Shown here piece by piece: positions 11,431-23,636 of a stretch of DNA of 64,000 bases. Position 1 is the first letter of the stretch. Each line of letters begins with the position of its first letter. Source of the stretch: Aptenodytes patagonicus. Its lineage: Eukaryota > Chordata > Aves > Sphenisciformes > Spheniscidae. Under the pieces are notes generated by a model. The model was not told where the DNA came from and made no database searches. It saw only the letters and a list, made by a program, of their open reading frames with translations. The stretch lies in NCBI RefSeq assembly GCF_965638725.1, contig NC_134950.1, forward strand, positions 167,137,353 to 167,201,352. The letters run 5' to 3'. Both the position numbers and the translations under genes were made by a program.

Positions 11431-14400
11431 GACTACTATAAATGTGTGTTGCTTGACTTTAACGTTGGATTATTACTTGTTCTGCAGTGTGGCAGTGCAC
11501 CATACTATCTCGGGCAGATCCGAGAATATAAGGCAGTAATATCTCCCTCTGACCCAGGCGGCCAGTCGCTGGTTTGACTCGGCACTACTCAGCAGTGGGA
11601 TGTGCTCTCCCTGCCAAAGCAGATACTGTAGGTTCTTTATTTCCTAATTGTCACTTTTTCTATGACTGCTTCAAACAGAAACAAGGAGCGTGGAAAGAAC
11701 AGTGCTTCCCCTGTCAGGGATGGGGCGGAAAAGAGAGAAAAAAAGACTAGAGGAAGAATGCAGTGAAAGGCACCACCACATCCAGGGGCCTGACTCTGAT
11801 CTCACTTGAAGCAGTGTAAACAAGCAGGTTAGAAAACCTAGGAGGTCTGCCTCTGACGCTGGCACCAGAAGAACGAGGAAAACATATTTTAGACCAATTA
11901 TGCTGTAGAATATACGTGAGATTTTCAAAGCACCTAAAGCCACCATCATCAGGCAGTGCAGTAATTTAGGGCCAGATCTACACACTAGGGCCGCAAGAAC
12001 CAGATCTTTAACCCAATATAAAGTGACTCTGTTGTATTTTTTGGAAATATTTTCTACGGTTTGAAAGATCTGCGACCACAAGATCTCTCTGCTGCTCTGC
12101 TAACCTCCCTGCTGGGACACCCTGCAGCTAGCCCAGACTCATCTCCCCCAAGCCCTCCACCTATCTTTCTGCTCTCTGTACTCCAAATCTCTAGATAACT
12201 GTCATTCTCTGCAAACTGGCTTGGGTTTGCCCTTTTCTGCTGGCTACTCACCCAACCTTTCTTGACCTACTGCCGTATTTCCCCCACTTTTTGTAACCAC
12301 CAGCCATGATAAAACTCTCTGCTCGTATTCAGGACGGGATTGCCCTTGCCTGTGCTCCTTCCTATGAAACTCACTGGAAGAGCATCCCACACACTTGTAC
12401 TCTTGAGCAACTCAACTCACCTACACAAACAAAAATGAGGTAGAGCTGGTAAGTCTGAGCAAGAGGCCCAGGCCAGCCCCTGTGGAGCAATAGGACAGGA
12501 CTTGCAGGGAGATCTTGTTCCTTGATGTTCTCCAGGTTCCCATTAGGAGCCAGGCAGAGCTACCTGGCTTGCGTGGATTCAGCTAGCTGTCCCTCCTGGC
12601 CACCTCTCCACTGATCACTGGTGCAGGCTAGGAACACGGGGCTGCTGCTCCACCTCTACCCATGTCCTCCAGGGTAGACCTAGAGACTTGGAGGAGCATA
12701 TAGTCATGGCTGATCTGTCTGAAGACCAAGGACACTGGGAGATATGCTGGCACCAGTGCGGTGCCCTGTCCCTACCACAGAGAGGTCTCTTGAGCGCTAT
12801 GTTAGGCTAGATCTATTGCTCCAGAGTATGGCCAGGGATTCCCTGGAACATCACTTTATTCATGGGCATCAGGTGTCCAACAGTCCCACGAGCAAGCAGA
12901 TTGTCATGCCTCATGATTCATCATTCCAGTGAGAGAGCCACAGAAGCCCGTGGTGGTTTTGGTTCTCCTCAGCTATGGTTCATTCCTCCAGTCCTTCTTG
13001 CTCTTACATCCTGCAGGGCAAAACAGAAAAGATCACAGTACAGAAGCAACGATCAATATAGCTGTCCTACAGCTACCCAGGAGGAATGAGAAGATGTCTG
13101 GGAGATGCTCAAGGGTGCTAGTATACTGCTGCACAAGCCACTCCAGGAAGGGGTATAGGAAGGGTTTCAGGCAGCAACAGCATGGTGATTTAATCAACTT
13201 CAGCAGGCTCTTTGCCAGGCATATCCTGTCCAGCTTGTGTTGAACTCACTGGCAGTGAGGCAAGTCAGTGGCAGCCAACTCCAAATGACCAAGACTAGCC
13301 TCATTTCAGTGCTCAGTAGCTGATTTATGTTTTGGTCTTCTGCCCCACCCAGTCTAGAGTGAGTTCAGCACATCTCCCGAGGCTTCACGTTCCTGCTTTC
13401 AAGGCTCTCCCTCCTCCAGAGATCTTCCCACATTCACAGTCCAACCCTCTGCCACCAGTCCTCCCTGGTCTCCTGGACTGGACATCATGCAAAGTAGGAG
13501 CCAGCAGCTTGCTGCTTCATCATCATCTAGGAAAAATGCTGGCTGATCCTGCCGGCTCTGCTTCCTCTTGCACCATCTGCCGTTCATGATAGCCATCCCC
13601 AGCACAAAGAGTCTGGTTTTATCTCCACCACCCTGTCTCCTGGGAAAAGAACACTTCTAGGGTCACTGTTCCTATACGACACCGCTGAAGGTGGCATCTG
13701 GGAAGTGGAGCTGTGGAAATGGTGCCACGCCATGCCCTGGCAATGCAATCGCATCCTCTCTCATTGCTTTTTCCGAGGCTTTTGCTAAGGCAGTAGCTCA
13801 GAAACATCCGCAAACCTCTCCACCATGCAAGAGCACCCACATGTCCTGGTGTGCCAGGGAATGTGGCAGTGCTGGCTGCGATGGCCAGTAGGATGGACAG
13901 ACTTCCAGTTGCCAAGAACACTGCATCATGTGCTCTGGATTTGGCAAAAAAGCATGGCCACGGGACCATGGGAGCACATATCCCACCAGCTTTGTACCAC
14001 CAGGTAATGCTCAAGTTTGGTCTCAGTGACTTACCTGTCTATGGTGTGAGTTAAGAAACAAAACCTGATGGTTTCCCACGGGACTCAAACTCCTGAATGA
14101 TGTAAGCATTTGTGGTCTGTTTCCTTAAATAATTACAGAGCGGAGCCAAACGGGTTTTCTCTCCAACAGATGGGCTGCTGACAGGTGCTGTTGGAGGCTG
14201 AGAGATGCAAAATCAAAGAAGATGCCCTGGCGTGGTCTGTCACTAGCTTGAAGAGAGAAGAGTAGGTGAGATCTGGTTTCCAGATCTGAATATCATAGAT
14301 AGCCAGGCTATTCAGATGCTCTAGCAGTACAATAACACAAACGTTTATTAATTTTTCCTCTCTATTCTGGCGGGTCAGGAAAACATTATTACCTTGTCTT

Positions 14401-14794
14401 AAAGGCTGGAGAGTGGAATGTGTCTTAAAGATGAGAGACTGGGGTATGTCCTTTGAGACAACAAGGATCTGCTTACATAGCACAGGTCCCAGAAGAAGCG
14501 GGGTTGTGTCAGAATGGCATTCTGTAAAATAACAGAAAACAAAAGGTTTTCTTTCTCCCTAAATAAATCAGTTCTGTGTTTCCTTTGTGGTTCACTTTTA
14601 AAGGCTTGCTGAATTTGAGGAGGATGTGGTCACACTCATTGGAAACTCCAGATGCTACAATTTATAAACACAAATCTGCATTAAACTCACATTTCTGATG
14701 AGTTAAATCTCATGTGCTTTCACTCTATTTTTCTTGCAGGGTGATGGCAGGCTGCTATAGTTTTCATGTCCCTGGGAGAGCATTTGCCCAGTAC

Positions 14795-14863
14795 CTCTGA
14801 TATCTCCTCCTCGATTTCTTTGACAGGATCCAGTCTTTTGTTATTTACTGATGTCACTGTAGC
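14795..14863 (-). other. Candidate minus-strand exon B, unassigned
   Basis: Read on the minus strand, this 69-base segment follows a reasonable acceptor (TTCTCTCCTAG) and precedes a donor (GAG|GTACTG). It is open in phase 0 and reads ATVTSVNNKRL...EIEEEISE, which has ordinary protein-like composition. I do not recognise the product. If joined directly to the candidate at 15735-15786 the frame stays open. Both could be chance, or part of a non-coding transcript. Confidence 0.2.
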
Positions 14864-15734
14864 CTAGGAGAGAAATCAACAGAGTCATGAATTATGGGCT
14901 ATGCTGGTAGGACATTTCGCTCTGATTGATTTTAGTGTGAACAAACTCCAGATAATTAAAGATGAGTTCAAGCTACAACACTTCACTTCTGGCTTCTGAA
15001 TTGCCCTAAGTGGTGAGGAGTGTCAGGGTTGAGTAATTTCACGTGGGTCATTAGGAAGGTGAGATCCTTCAGCAAACATGGATCTGCGTGTAGGTCTCAG
15101 TTTTGAAGAAGCCTAGGATTATAGCAATGCAGCTGTATCTGCACTCAGGAAACTTTCACCAGACTTTAAGAAAAAAATCTCAGAATCTCTAGGATGAAAA
15201 CATCACGTGTTGTTGCATGGCTGTTCTTCAGCTTTAGGCATGGCATCCTCCAACTGGTCCTTCACCTGCAGGACACTTCCATCCCACCTACCACCTTCTG
15301 CTGCTGAGCACCTGAGGGAGAAGGAAAGCAGCATCCTGGCCTCTGGGTGTGTGTTTCTGTGATGGGAGAGGCATGAGGGCACTGACTGCCGGGACATAAC
15401 ATGTACCGTCTCTGCAAAGGTTACCACCAGCACTCTCACTTGCTTCAATACTCCAAATGTTACCTTCAATTAAAAAAAAAAAGAAAGAAGGAAAGAAAAA
15501 AGAGGCCAGAGACTTGCTTTCTCCTTGAACAACAAAACTACTTGACTAAAGCAAAAGCAAACTGAAGTCACTTAATTTCAAAATCGCTTCAGAAGATGAT
15601 GTATAGTGCTGTGGTACAATAGTGACGGGGAGGGTGTCCCCAAGCACACAGCCACGATTAGAGGAGTAACTCAGACTTTTCCATCTGAATGCTCCATTTA
15701 TTATAAATAACCACCATTTTTAATCATAACTTAC

Positions 15735-15786
15735 TGCCCGCTGGAAGCCCTGCAGAATTGCCGCTGTCATCTGCAAGCACTGGAGC
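15735..15786 (-). other. Candidate minus-strand exon A, unassigned
   Basis: Read on the minus strand, this 52-base segment follows a strong acceptor (TCTCCTCCCCAG) and precedes a near-consensus donor (GGGCA|GTAAGT). Two of its three frames are open. The frame ending in phase 0 (ending LQGFQRA) can splice to the candidate at 14795-14863 without a stop. No protein family is recognised, so this is only a splice-signal observation. Confidence 0.2.
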
Positions 15787-18700
15787 CTGGGGAGGAGAAG
15801 AGGGTAGGATGTGTTTAGTTACTTGATGGGCTTTTTCATGAGAGCTACTTTCAGATCTACCCATGTGCACAGAGCACCGCAATTTGAAATGTCTGGGCGG
15901 TCTTTGGCAAGGTCGTCTTTGTACACCCAAACTACAGCAGCGCACACACTCCTTAAGATAGTCAAGACATATGTGAATGCACTCTTGCCTACCCTTGGAG
16001 TTTATAGCTCTTACTATTGGTTAAAAATCTGAGAGAATTAGGCAAATATGAGGACCTTGGGTCTGGAGGATGCCTCAGCTTGGGGTTTGGAGATTTAGCT
16101 CATGATTTTTAACTCCTTGACATCAGATGGGCAAACACTTGCTTTGCTGTCTGATGAACCCCATGGTTTCCAGCCAAGTGTTTGACCCAGAGAGTCAAGC
16201 TCATTACTGTGTGAGTCACAAGGTAAAACCAACAACAAAAACAACAAAAAGCCTTGGAAACACAGCCTGACTCAATTGCCCTGTAAAATGCCACAACGGC
16301 ACAGTCATGGAGTCACAATGGAGTAGTATTTTTACCACCTGGGAGGAAAGGAGTCATGGACCCTCTTTGGACATGAAATTAAACCAGTGCTTATTTCTAG
16401 CAGATTCAGCCTAAATAGATTTGGAGCTTATCTTCAAATTTAGGGGTTCCTTGCTGCCCCACAGGCATTTCTCTGCTACATCAGGTTGGGTCCATTTAGG
16501 GAGCAAAAGGTTTGCATTGCCTCAGGAGAGTCCCTGTGAGAAGCAGGGCAGTGAAGGTGGGGGCTCGTCCTAGCTGTTGTCAAGAAATTGATTTTTGGGT
16601 TGACAAGATGAGGGGCTTTCTTCGTGATGGGTGGGACAAGGAAGTCACCAAGAAGCTAAAAACAGAGAAGGAACAACATGAATATTTAAGGGAAAAAAAA
16701 TGCAGCATCTGGCAAAATATTTTCTCTTTATATCCTTCTATGGGGTAATGGTTATTCACCACCTGAATTGCACTGGTGGTTGTGACTCCTCTCAGGATGA
16801 CGTACGAAGTGCTGCTGTACTGCACATGTGATGGCCTGGACAGACAACTCAGTCCCTGGGGAAGTGTCCAGTGACTGGTGGCTTTGATGAGACCTATAGG
16901 AAAGCCACTCGTGATGGAGGGAAGCACTTTGGATCCCAGCTGGTTCACGTTTTATGTGTAGTCGTAAAAAATCAAACGATCGTTTAGCATGCAATCAGCG
17001 GATGGAGTAAGTTTTTTTTCAAGCCAGAACCGTAACAGGTTGTGGCCAGTCACTAACCTCTAGCTCTCACAGTCAGAGGTCCCCCCCGATGCACGGGGGG
17101 ACTCTCCTATCCGGCGCTGATGCCACGTGGCCTGGAAATCCCTATGGTCTCAAAGTTTCCCCTCCCAGGCTCTGGACCCACGCATGGGGGTGAAGGCACT
17201 GATTGCCATTCAGTATCCTGTCCCACCAGAGACTGGATGGAAAATACTGATTTCCTTAAAGAGCTCAGGAGAGGAGGTGGATTCACAAATGCAGTTGTTT
17301 CTCTGTTCACAAAAGCAGAGAGCGAGGACTGCTGGGACTCAAGCTTTCCATGTAGGCATTGGCCCCAGGTGGGCTGAGCACTGGATCCGACATCGCACCA
17401 CCCATCTGTGGCCTTGCACTTATTGTGGGCTCGTCTCTCCTTGGAGGCAAAGGGAATACAAAGACAAACCCCCTCCCATGCCATGTTGAAGGCTCCAGTC
17501 ATGGAGCAGGAGGATAACACTGAAATAAGCCTCCACAACATGCAAAATCTTGGTCTTCTACACCAAACCACAATGCAGACCTCTGTCTCCTATGTCGGCC
17601 ACCATGGAGTCAGCAAATATTAAATAAGCTGCTGTCTCCACCAAGATGGGCTGTATTCATCCTGGTAGCCCCAAGATGACGTCTCGCTTCTCCTTCTACA
17701 AAATGCCACATCCTCTCTGGGGGATGTTTTCAAGCCAAGGTGCTCTTTCAGACCTGAGCTTCAAGGCTAGGAACAAGCCACCTGGGATCAGATGTAGAGG
17801 CAGAAGAAAACATGACTAAGGAGGCATGAGGTGTTCAACCTGGTGACAATAATTGTCTCAGATTTGTTCAGCTCATGTATACGCACCAGTGCTGTCGGAA
17901 GTGGGAGGTAAGAGCATCACCAGTGCTGAGGTGCCACTGTTTTCCGGGTGCTGCATGTGGGTGCAGTTACTGGCCACTGCCGTTACTGGTCATTAATCTT
18001 TCCCCTGTGATTGCCCTGAGCACCGGAGCAGCGAAACACTTGTTCTGCAGCCCCCCGCGCTCAAATCAGCGGCGCCTGGAGGGGAAGTTCAAAGAAATGG
18101 CTCCTCAGAGGGCAACCCACATGCACCCACTTGAAGGACAGAGGCTCCTCTCCAGGAGCATCACAGCTGCTTTGCAATTTGGGAACCTTGAGATCGAAAG
18201 CCCCTCTGCAGCACACACCTGAAGGGGCACTTCATCTTCTCTGGCTGAAGGAATTTGTCTTAACTAAAGTGTTTCAATTAAAAGTCAAGACTGAATCACT
18301 GCAAAGTGCCAGAGACAAGAGTCATTAATACTGGAATGCAAGTTTTAAATTATTTTTAATATGCTCTGCAAGGCGTCCATAAAAGGCCCTTAATCAATAT
18401 GCATTTCAATTCCCTCCATTAGGGTTTGCAGAATTTAAATTCACAGCTGAGGAAGAGTTGGGAAACCAACCTGAATTTCTATCAGAGCTCTTGCGCAGCC
18501 AAGCCTGGGAGACCGCCTGGGTCCAAGCTGTCGGGTGGGTGTGACCAAATGGATCAGACTCTTTTGGTGGCCTGCGCCAAAATGAACTGGTGGTCCCAGT
18601 CCCTGGAGAACAGGTGTTGGGGCACATCATTGACATAGGGGCAAGTCTTGGAGTCCCTGAAGGTGACGGCAACTGGGATTCTGCTTGGCCATCTCAGCCA

Positions 18701-20029
18701 GTATCAAATATTCACATGCGCTATCGGCAACTGAAGCGTTACCTGACCATCTCCTCGCGAGAAGAGTGGAGCGGATGAGGATGGGCTGAGCCGCAGCCCT
18801 TGGCTCTCAGGGTTGTGGGTGCTCATGCTCAGGGACCCCAGATCTTCACGTGCAGCATTCACATGCCCTCACAACATATGCCATTGATCTGGTAACTCTC
18901 TCCTTCCATAGGCACGGGGCTAGTTTTGTGGCTGATGCGCAGCAAAGCAAGCTGATACTCCTGCCTGCCGCTGCCGGCAGCAAGAAGGGGAAATCCATCA
19001 GCTCACAGCAGGAGCACAGAGGGGCGCGAGCTTTCCCAAGGGGGGAAAGAGAAGGGACAAGGGGACCCGTCCAAGAAGGCACTTGCGGGAGTGCAGGGGG
19101 CTAGGCAGTTTGAAGCTAAGCGTGTGCTTAAGCATTTGGCTGGATCAGGGCCAGGGGTGCAGAAAAGAAATTTCCGGCAAGGAGAAACCTTTAGGAAGAA
19201 CCAAACCCTAGAGGAAACTCAGGGTGAGGTTTGCGCTTCCTATTTCAGTCTTAAAAAAGCCCTGTCTCAGGAGGGGGTGAGTTTCAGTAACATACAGTAT
19301 GTCTGTCCCCCCACCAGGTAGCCCAATTCTTTGTATCCAGAATGGGGGTGACGAAAGTAAAGCACGTGGAAGCCCCACAATGCAGATGCACCCTCAGAGC
19401 ATCCTTCCCTGCAGTCAGCATCCTGGGACCCAGGGGCAGAGCAGCATCATGCTTTGAACAGTTCATAGGAGGAGGGATGCACCAAAAGGAGCAGAGATGG
19501 TTGTTGCAGCTAACTTCACACCCAGAGGTGAAAACAGGGCCGGGGGACAGATTTATCCCATGGTTAGTTGCATGCTCTGTGCCATGGGTTTGGATGGGGC
19601 CAACTATTTCTCTCCCCAGACAGCCCCCAAACACAGTTTGGGGGAAACCAGGAGCTGGGTGCTGTACCCTAGAAGCAGGCTGGATGCAGCCACCCTGTTT
19701 TGGAGGCTAAAAAAATGCAGCCCTATAGAGGAAAGCCAGGTTAAGCCATTTATGTGCATGCCTCAGGCCCTGCTTACTTTACTGCCAGCCTAAAAATCCC
19801 CAGGTGCTGGGAAATCATCTTGAATCTTGTATGCACACTGCTGCGGCTCAGCTTGTGTTCGGAGGGATGCATCTGTCTGATTTTGCTACCTTGATGGTTG
19901 AAATGAGCTAGGGAAAAGCAGGCAGCCTTTTGGAGAGGGAGAGGAGGAAAAAAAAAAAAAAAAAACAAACCCAGAAAAGAAAAACAGAAAGAAACCAAAA
20001 CCGGGGGCGGGAGGGTAGAAAAAGGGAGG

Positions 20030-20480
20030 ATTTTGTCTCGGGGAAAGGCAGTCCAGAGGCGTCGGAGCCTCGGAGGACCGTCCTCGCCGTCCCCCCGCAT
20101 TGCGAAAGACCCTTTTGCTTGGGCTCGGGTGCCCCTCGGTTTTGCAAAGCATCCCGGCACGGAAACTCTGGCCCACGCTGCGCCTCCCAAGAACCCAGCG
20201 GGAATGCTGGAAAGCTGGGAGGCCCCGTGCCGGGGCCGGGAAAGGCGGCAGGGCTGCGGGGAGCGGAGCGGGCGGCCGGCGAGGGGCCGCCTGCCATCTA
20301 GCGGCATCGGGCCGGGGCCCGGGGTGCCCACCCTCGCAGCCCAGGCAGAGAAAAACACCCCAAAGCAAAGCCCAGACCCCTCCGACACCCTTTCCCCCCC
20401 CCGCCCCCCCGCACGCAGGGGCATCGGTTTCAGTTTCGGGGGGTTTCGGCGGGGTTTCTGCCAGCGGGGTCTTGTGCATC
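20030..20480. promoter_or_regulatory. CpG island with no assigned gene, about 4 kb upstream of GARS1
   Basis: A strongly GC- and CpG-rich block, followed by C-rich runs near 20390-20412. It contains the CTCF-type motif listed at 20291-20304. Such islands usually mark promoters, but I could not connect it to a coding exon on either strand. It could be the start of a non-coding transcript, an alternative promoter, or an insulator. The long open frames here on both strands are a by-product of GC content. Confidence 0.5.
20291..20304 (-). promoter_or_regulatory. CTCF-type binding motif in the upstream CpG island
   Basis: On the minus strand the bases read CCGCTAGATGGCAG, which fits the CTCF core CC(A/G)(C/G)(C/T)AG(A/G)(G/T)GGC(A/G)(C/G) at every position. 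It has the same orientation as the second match at 24441-24454. Binding is inferred from the motif only. Confidence 0.5.
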
Positions 20481-23400
20481 TGCCAGGAAAATGCACCGAG
20501 ACATAAGTGCAGTGGAGCATAAATGTATTTGCAAACCGACGAGCCAGGCTGAACCAAGGAGCCATGTACTCTTGCGTGTGTGTATTTTTTCTCCCCCCCC
20601 TCCTGCACGGCTCCTTTCCCCCTCCTTACACCTCTGCAGAGGGGTTTTTTCCTCCTTTCCCTCCCTTAAAATAAATCCCCCGTGGCTGGAGCAGGGCTCT
20701 CCCCTCCGCTCCATCCCTTCCCACCTCCTGCAGCCTCCCTCCTGCCTCCCATTTTGTGGCCTCGCTGCTCCCACCCTGCTGCCAGCTCCGATGGGGACCC
20801 AGAGGGGAGGAGGAGCAGGGGGGACACAGCCACATTTCTGTTCTCCCTTCGGTGACCCCACATCTCCTTAGCACCCCCTAGACCTTTCAGGGGGTGCTAA
20901 TACCTCTCTGGTTTTGCACCCAAAAGTTTGCAAGCTGAAGGCGGGGGGGGGGGATGCCTGAACCCTCTCTTCCTTTGCCTCTTCCTGCAAATTCCCTTAT
21001 GCAATAAATCCCCCCCTGTTGTGCTGGGGGCTCCCCTGTGTCACGGGGGTGACATGCACTGTTTTATCCCCACAGCGTAGCCTCATACCCGGGGAAGGAA
21101 ATAGAGATGGCTTTCCAAAGGCCATCCCAGAAAAGGATGGAGTAACGTGCTCCCTACGATCCCATCCTGCCCCACAGCCCCGCGGGGTCCGTTTGGGGGG
21201 GCTGCAGAGCAGAGGCCCAACATGGGCATCCTCAAACTGCCCCCTCAAGGTGCTTTTCGAATGCAAAGAGACACAGAGCTGGGATCAGATTTAAAAGGAG
21301 GGGAAAAGCTGGGCTCTGGACAGTCATGAGATGTTAACCAGTGACGATGGTGTGCCCAAGGGCGCTGGTCGTTCACCCATTCATGGGGGTGCCAAAAATG
21401 AAGCCAGGGCCTGGTCCTCTTAGCAAACCGGCATGAGGCATGGGGCTCATGAGTCTGAGCAGTTCAGCAGCACCTCGGGACCCAAGGGGATGGGGGAGAT
21501 GGTACAGGCACATACTGGGTCTGTGCCCTGGGCCACAGACTCTCCATCGGCAGTGGATGCATGAAGCCCTTCCATGCAGCTCTGCACTAATTTAAAGCTT
21601 TATTTTTAGCTCCGATATCAGCTTCTTGATAATTCCCAGAAATATGTAGCCCTTCCCACTGAAATCGGCATGGAGCTGGGGCCCAGCCGAGCCCGGGTAT
21701 GACCCAGTTCTGGGGGTCCAGTTTGCTCACAGCCTCTCGTTTGCAGCTATGATTTGGTGCAGAACACTGCCTAATTTTGCTCCTTTCCCACACAACCCAG
21801 CAAGGATCCAGCAGTGTGCCTTGGGTCCGAGGACCCTAAATCACGCTGTCAGTCTGCAGCAGTACCATTGCAAAAGGGGCAGTCGGGGTTTTCGTGTGCG
21901 CTCCCTACCCACCCTCCTCTAACCTTGCTCAGGAAACGTGTCCGCCCTCCTTTTTATTCCCTTTTTTCTTCTTTTATTGCTTCGTTCCTTTATCTAAAAA
22001 AACAACACGACTATAAAAGTTCAAGTTGACTGTACAGTCCAATCCTCCTGCGAGCCCAGAGCGTGGGCAATCACGTGTCATGAAGGATTTATTCACAAGG
22101 CCAGGTCTTACAGCTCGGTCTTGCTCCATAGGTGCTCTCAGCCAGATGCTTTTTAAAGTCCTTTGGGGGAAGAGTTGCACCCCCAGCTAGACGGGAATGG
22201 GCAGGCAGAAGGTCTTTTTGGCCTTTGTGTTGAGGTTGTCCTGTACCAGCCGGCCACGGTGCTGGGAACCGGTCCCAGGCGTGCTTCATCTGCAAGGAGA
22301 GACGTTGCTGGGGTCAGCAGCGTGTGTGGGGCAGGATTTTATCGAGGGAAAAAGGCTCGAGGCACCAGCCTGGCCCGTCCCCATCCTTCGGATGGAGGGC
22401 TGCAGGGTGCTGCCCTGGGGGCCAAGCCCGCTCAGCCACGGAGGAAGGGAGGAAATCTTCTAGGAGGGAGAAAAAAAGGCATTTTGGAGAAGCGCTGCTA
22501 CCTGGTCCTCCAGGTTCAGCACCAGAGAACCGAGCTGCTCCTGGTCACTGGGGTTTCCCGTCTCCCTGGGTCCTGCCCAGGTTTCCTCCGTGGTCCTGGT
22601 CAGTTTGCCCTCGCCCGCCAGCACTGCAGGAGCTCTCCCCATTCCTCCGCACGAGCCAGTTTCTTCTGGGGCTGATTCCACTGCCTTCACGTCTTAGATC
22701 GCCGTGACAAGCTAGAAGGGGGCTGCAGAGTCCTTATCAGCATTGGATTAATTAAAAAAACTGATCAGGAATAGAGAAAAGCTCAGCTTTAACCTCGCAC
22801 TAGAGCGGTTTCCAAGTAAGTACGCCAGTGAAATAAAAACAGCAATTTGCAGCTAAATAAAAATAACAATTAAGCATTTGAAATACAAATATACCATTCA
22901 GAACAAGCAGATAAATATTCAGGTGCATTCATTACGAGGTTGAGGCTGTCTCTCAAATAAACAGACAGGTACAAAATAGCAGCCTGAATACTCCAATTAC
23001 GCCAACACCACATCAGCACGGATGCTCCCGGCCCCAGGCGGCGGGAGAGGGCGAGGGGGAGATGAGGAGGAGGATGGGGGCAACGGGGAAAGCGTGCGTG
23101 GGAAGCGTGGTTTGTTTTTTTTTTCCAGTTGGTCTTGACTTTTGTTTGATGTAACCGACGTTTGGATTCTCCTTCATGGAGGGCTTTAGTTCCCAGGGAC
23201 GGGAAGCTCTCCTGCGGCACCGGTGCTCCTCATGGCTCCTCTTTCTGACACGGGGTTGTCCTTCCTCCCGGGGAAGGCCCACCACACTCGCGTCTGCAGA
23301 GGAAAGCGGGATTTGGCCTCCTGCCTGCGGCCCTAAACCCAGCCCGAGGGGTCCGGCAGCGGGATGCTGCCCGTCCCGGCGCAGCCCCCGGGCAGCGGAG

Positions 23401-23636
23401 GGAAGGCTGCGGATCAGTGAAAAGCAAAACACCGCCAAGCCCAAAAACTACAAAGCTTTTGGAGCTCAAATGCTGCAGCTGATTGAAAAAATAACAACAC
23501 ACACCACCACCACCCCCCCGCGCCCGCCGGGGCTTCCCTGCCCCACGGCGGGGGGCACGTGCTGGGGACGTGGCTCCGGGACAAGGGGACACCGCACCGA
23601 GGCGGCCTGGGTGGGTGCTGGCGGCGCAGAGCCCCG
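20481..23636. other. GC-rich upstream DNA, no confirmed gene
   Basis: About 3.1 kb between the upstream CpG island and the minisatellite. It includes a G-run near 20942-20952, a T-rich patch near 21950-22000 and GC-rich sequence from 23200 onward. A possible minus-strand terminal exon at 22080-22289 is listed separately. No protein-coding exon is recognised. Confidence 0.5.
22080..22289 (-). other. Possible minus-strand terminal exon with poly(A) signal
   Basis: On the minus strand a good acceptor (CGTCTCTCCTTGCAG) lies just before 22289, and an AATAAA hexamer lies about 200 bases further on (22088-22093, TTTATT on the + strand). This is the layout of a terminal exon of a transcript running away from GARS1. 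The encoded frames show no known domain, so a divergent non-coding RNA would fit better than a protein gene. Evidence is weak. Confidence 0.2.

Larger units (their letters stand above)
11431..20029. other. Intergenic DNA, no confirmed gene
   Basis: About 8.6 kb of mixed composition. Two small minus-strand segments (14795-14863 and 15735-15786) have exon-like borders and are listed separately. A run of about 22 A residues lies near 19950-19972. Otherwise there are only short, unrecognisable open frames and no RNA gene or further repeat I can name. Confidence 0.5.

Noticed and set aside
15203-15320. Third possible minus-strand exon near 15255-15302 (acceptor CTCCCTCAG, donor GCAG|GTGAAG)
   Set aside because: Its phase does not fit between the two candidate exons on either side without creating a stop codon.
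19774-20608. Long minus-strand open frames (up to 263 codons) over the upstream CpG island
   Set aside because: They overlap equally long open frames on the + strand, are Pro/Arg/Gly-rich as GC-rich DNA dictates, and show no domain or splice structure.
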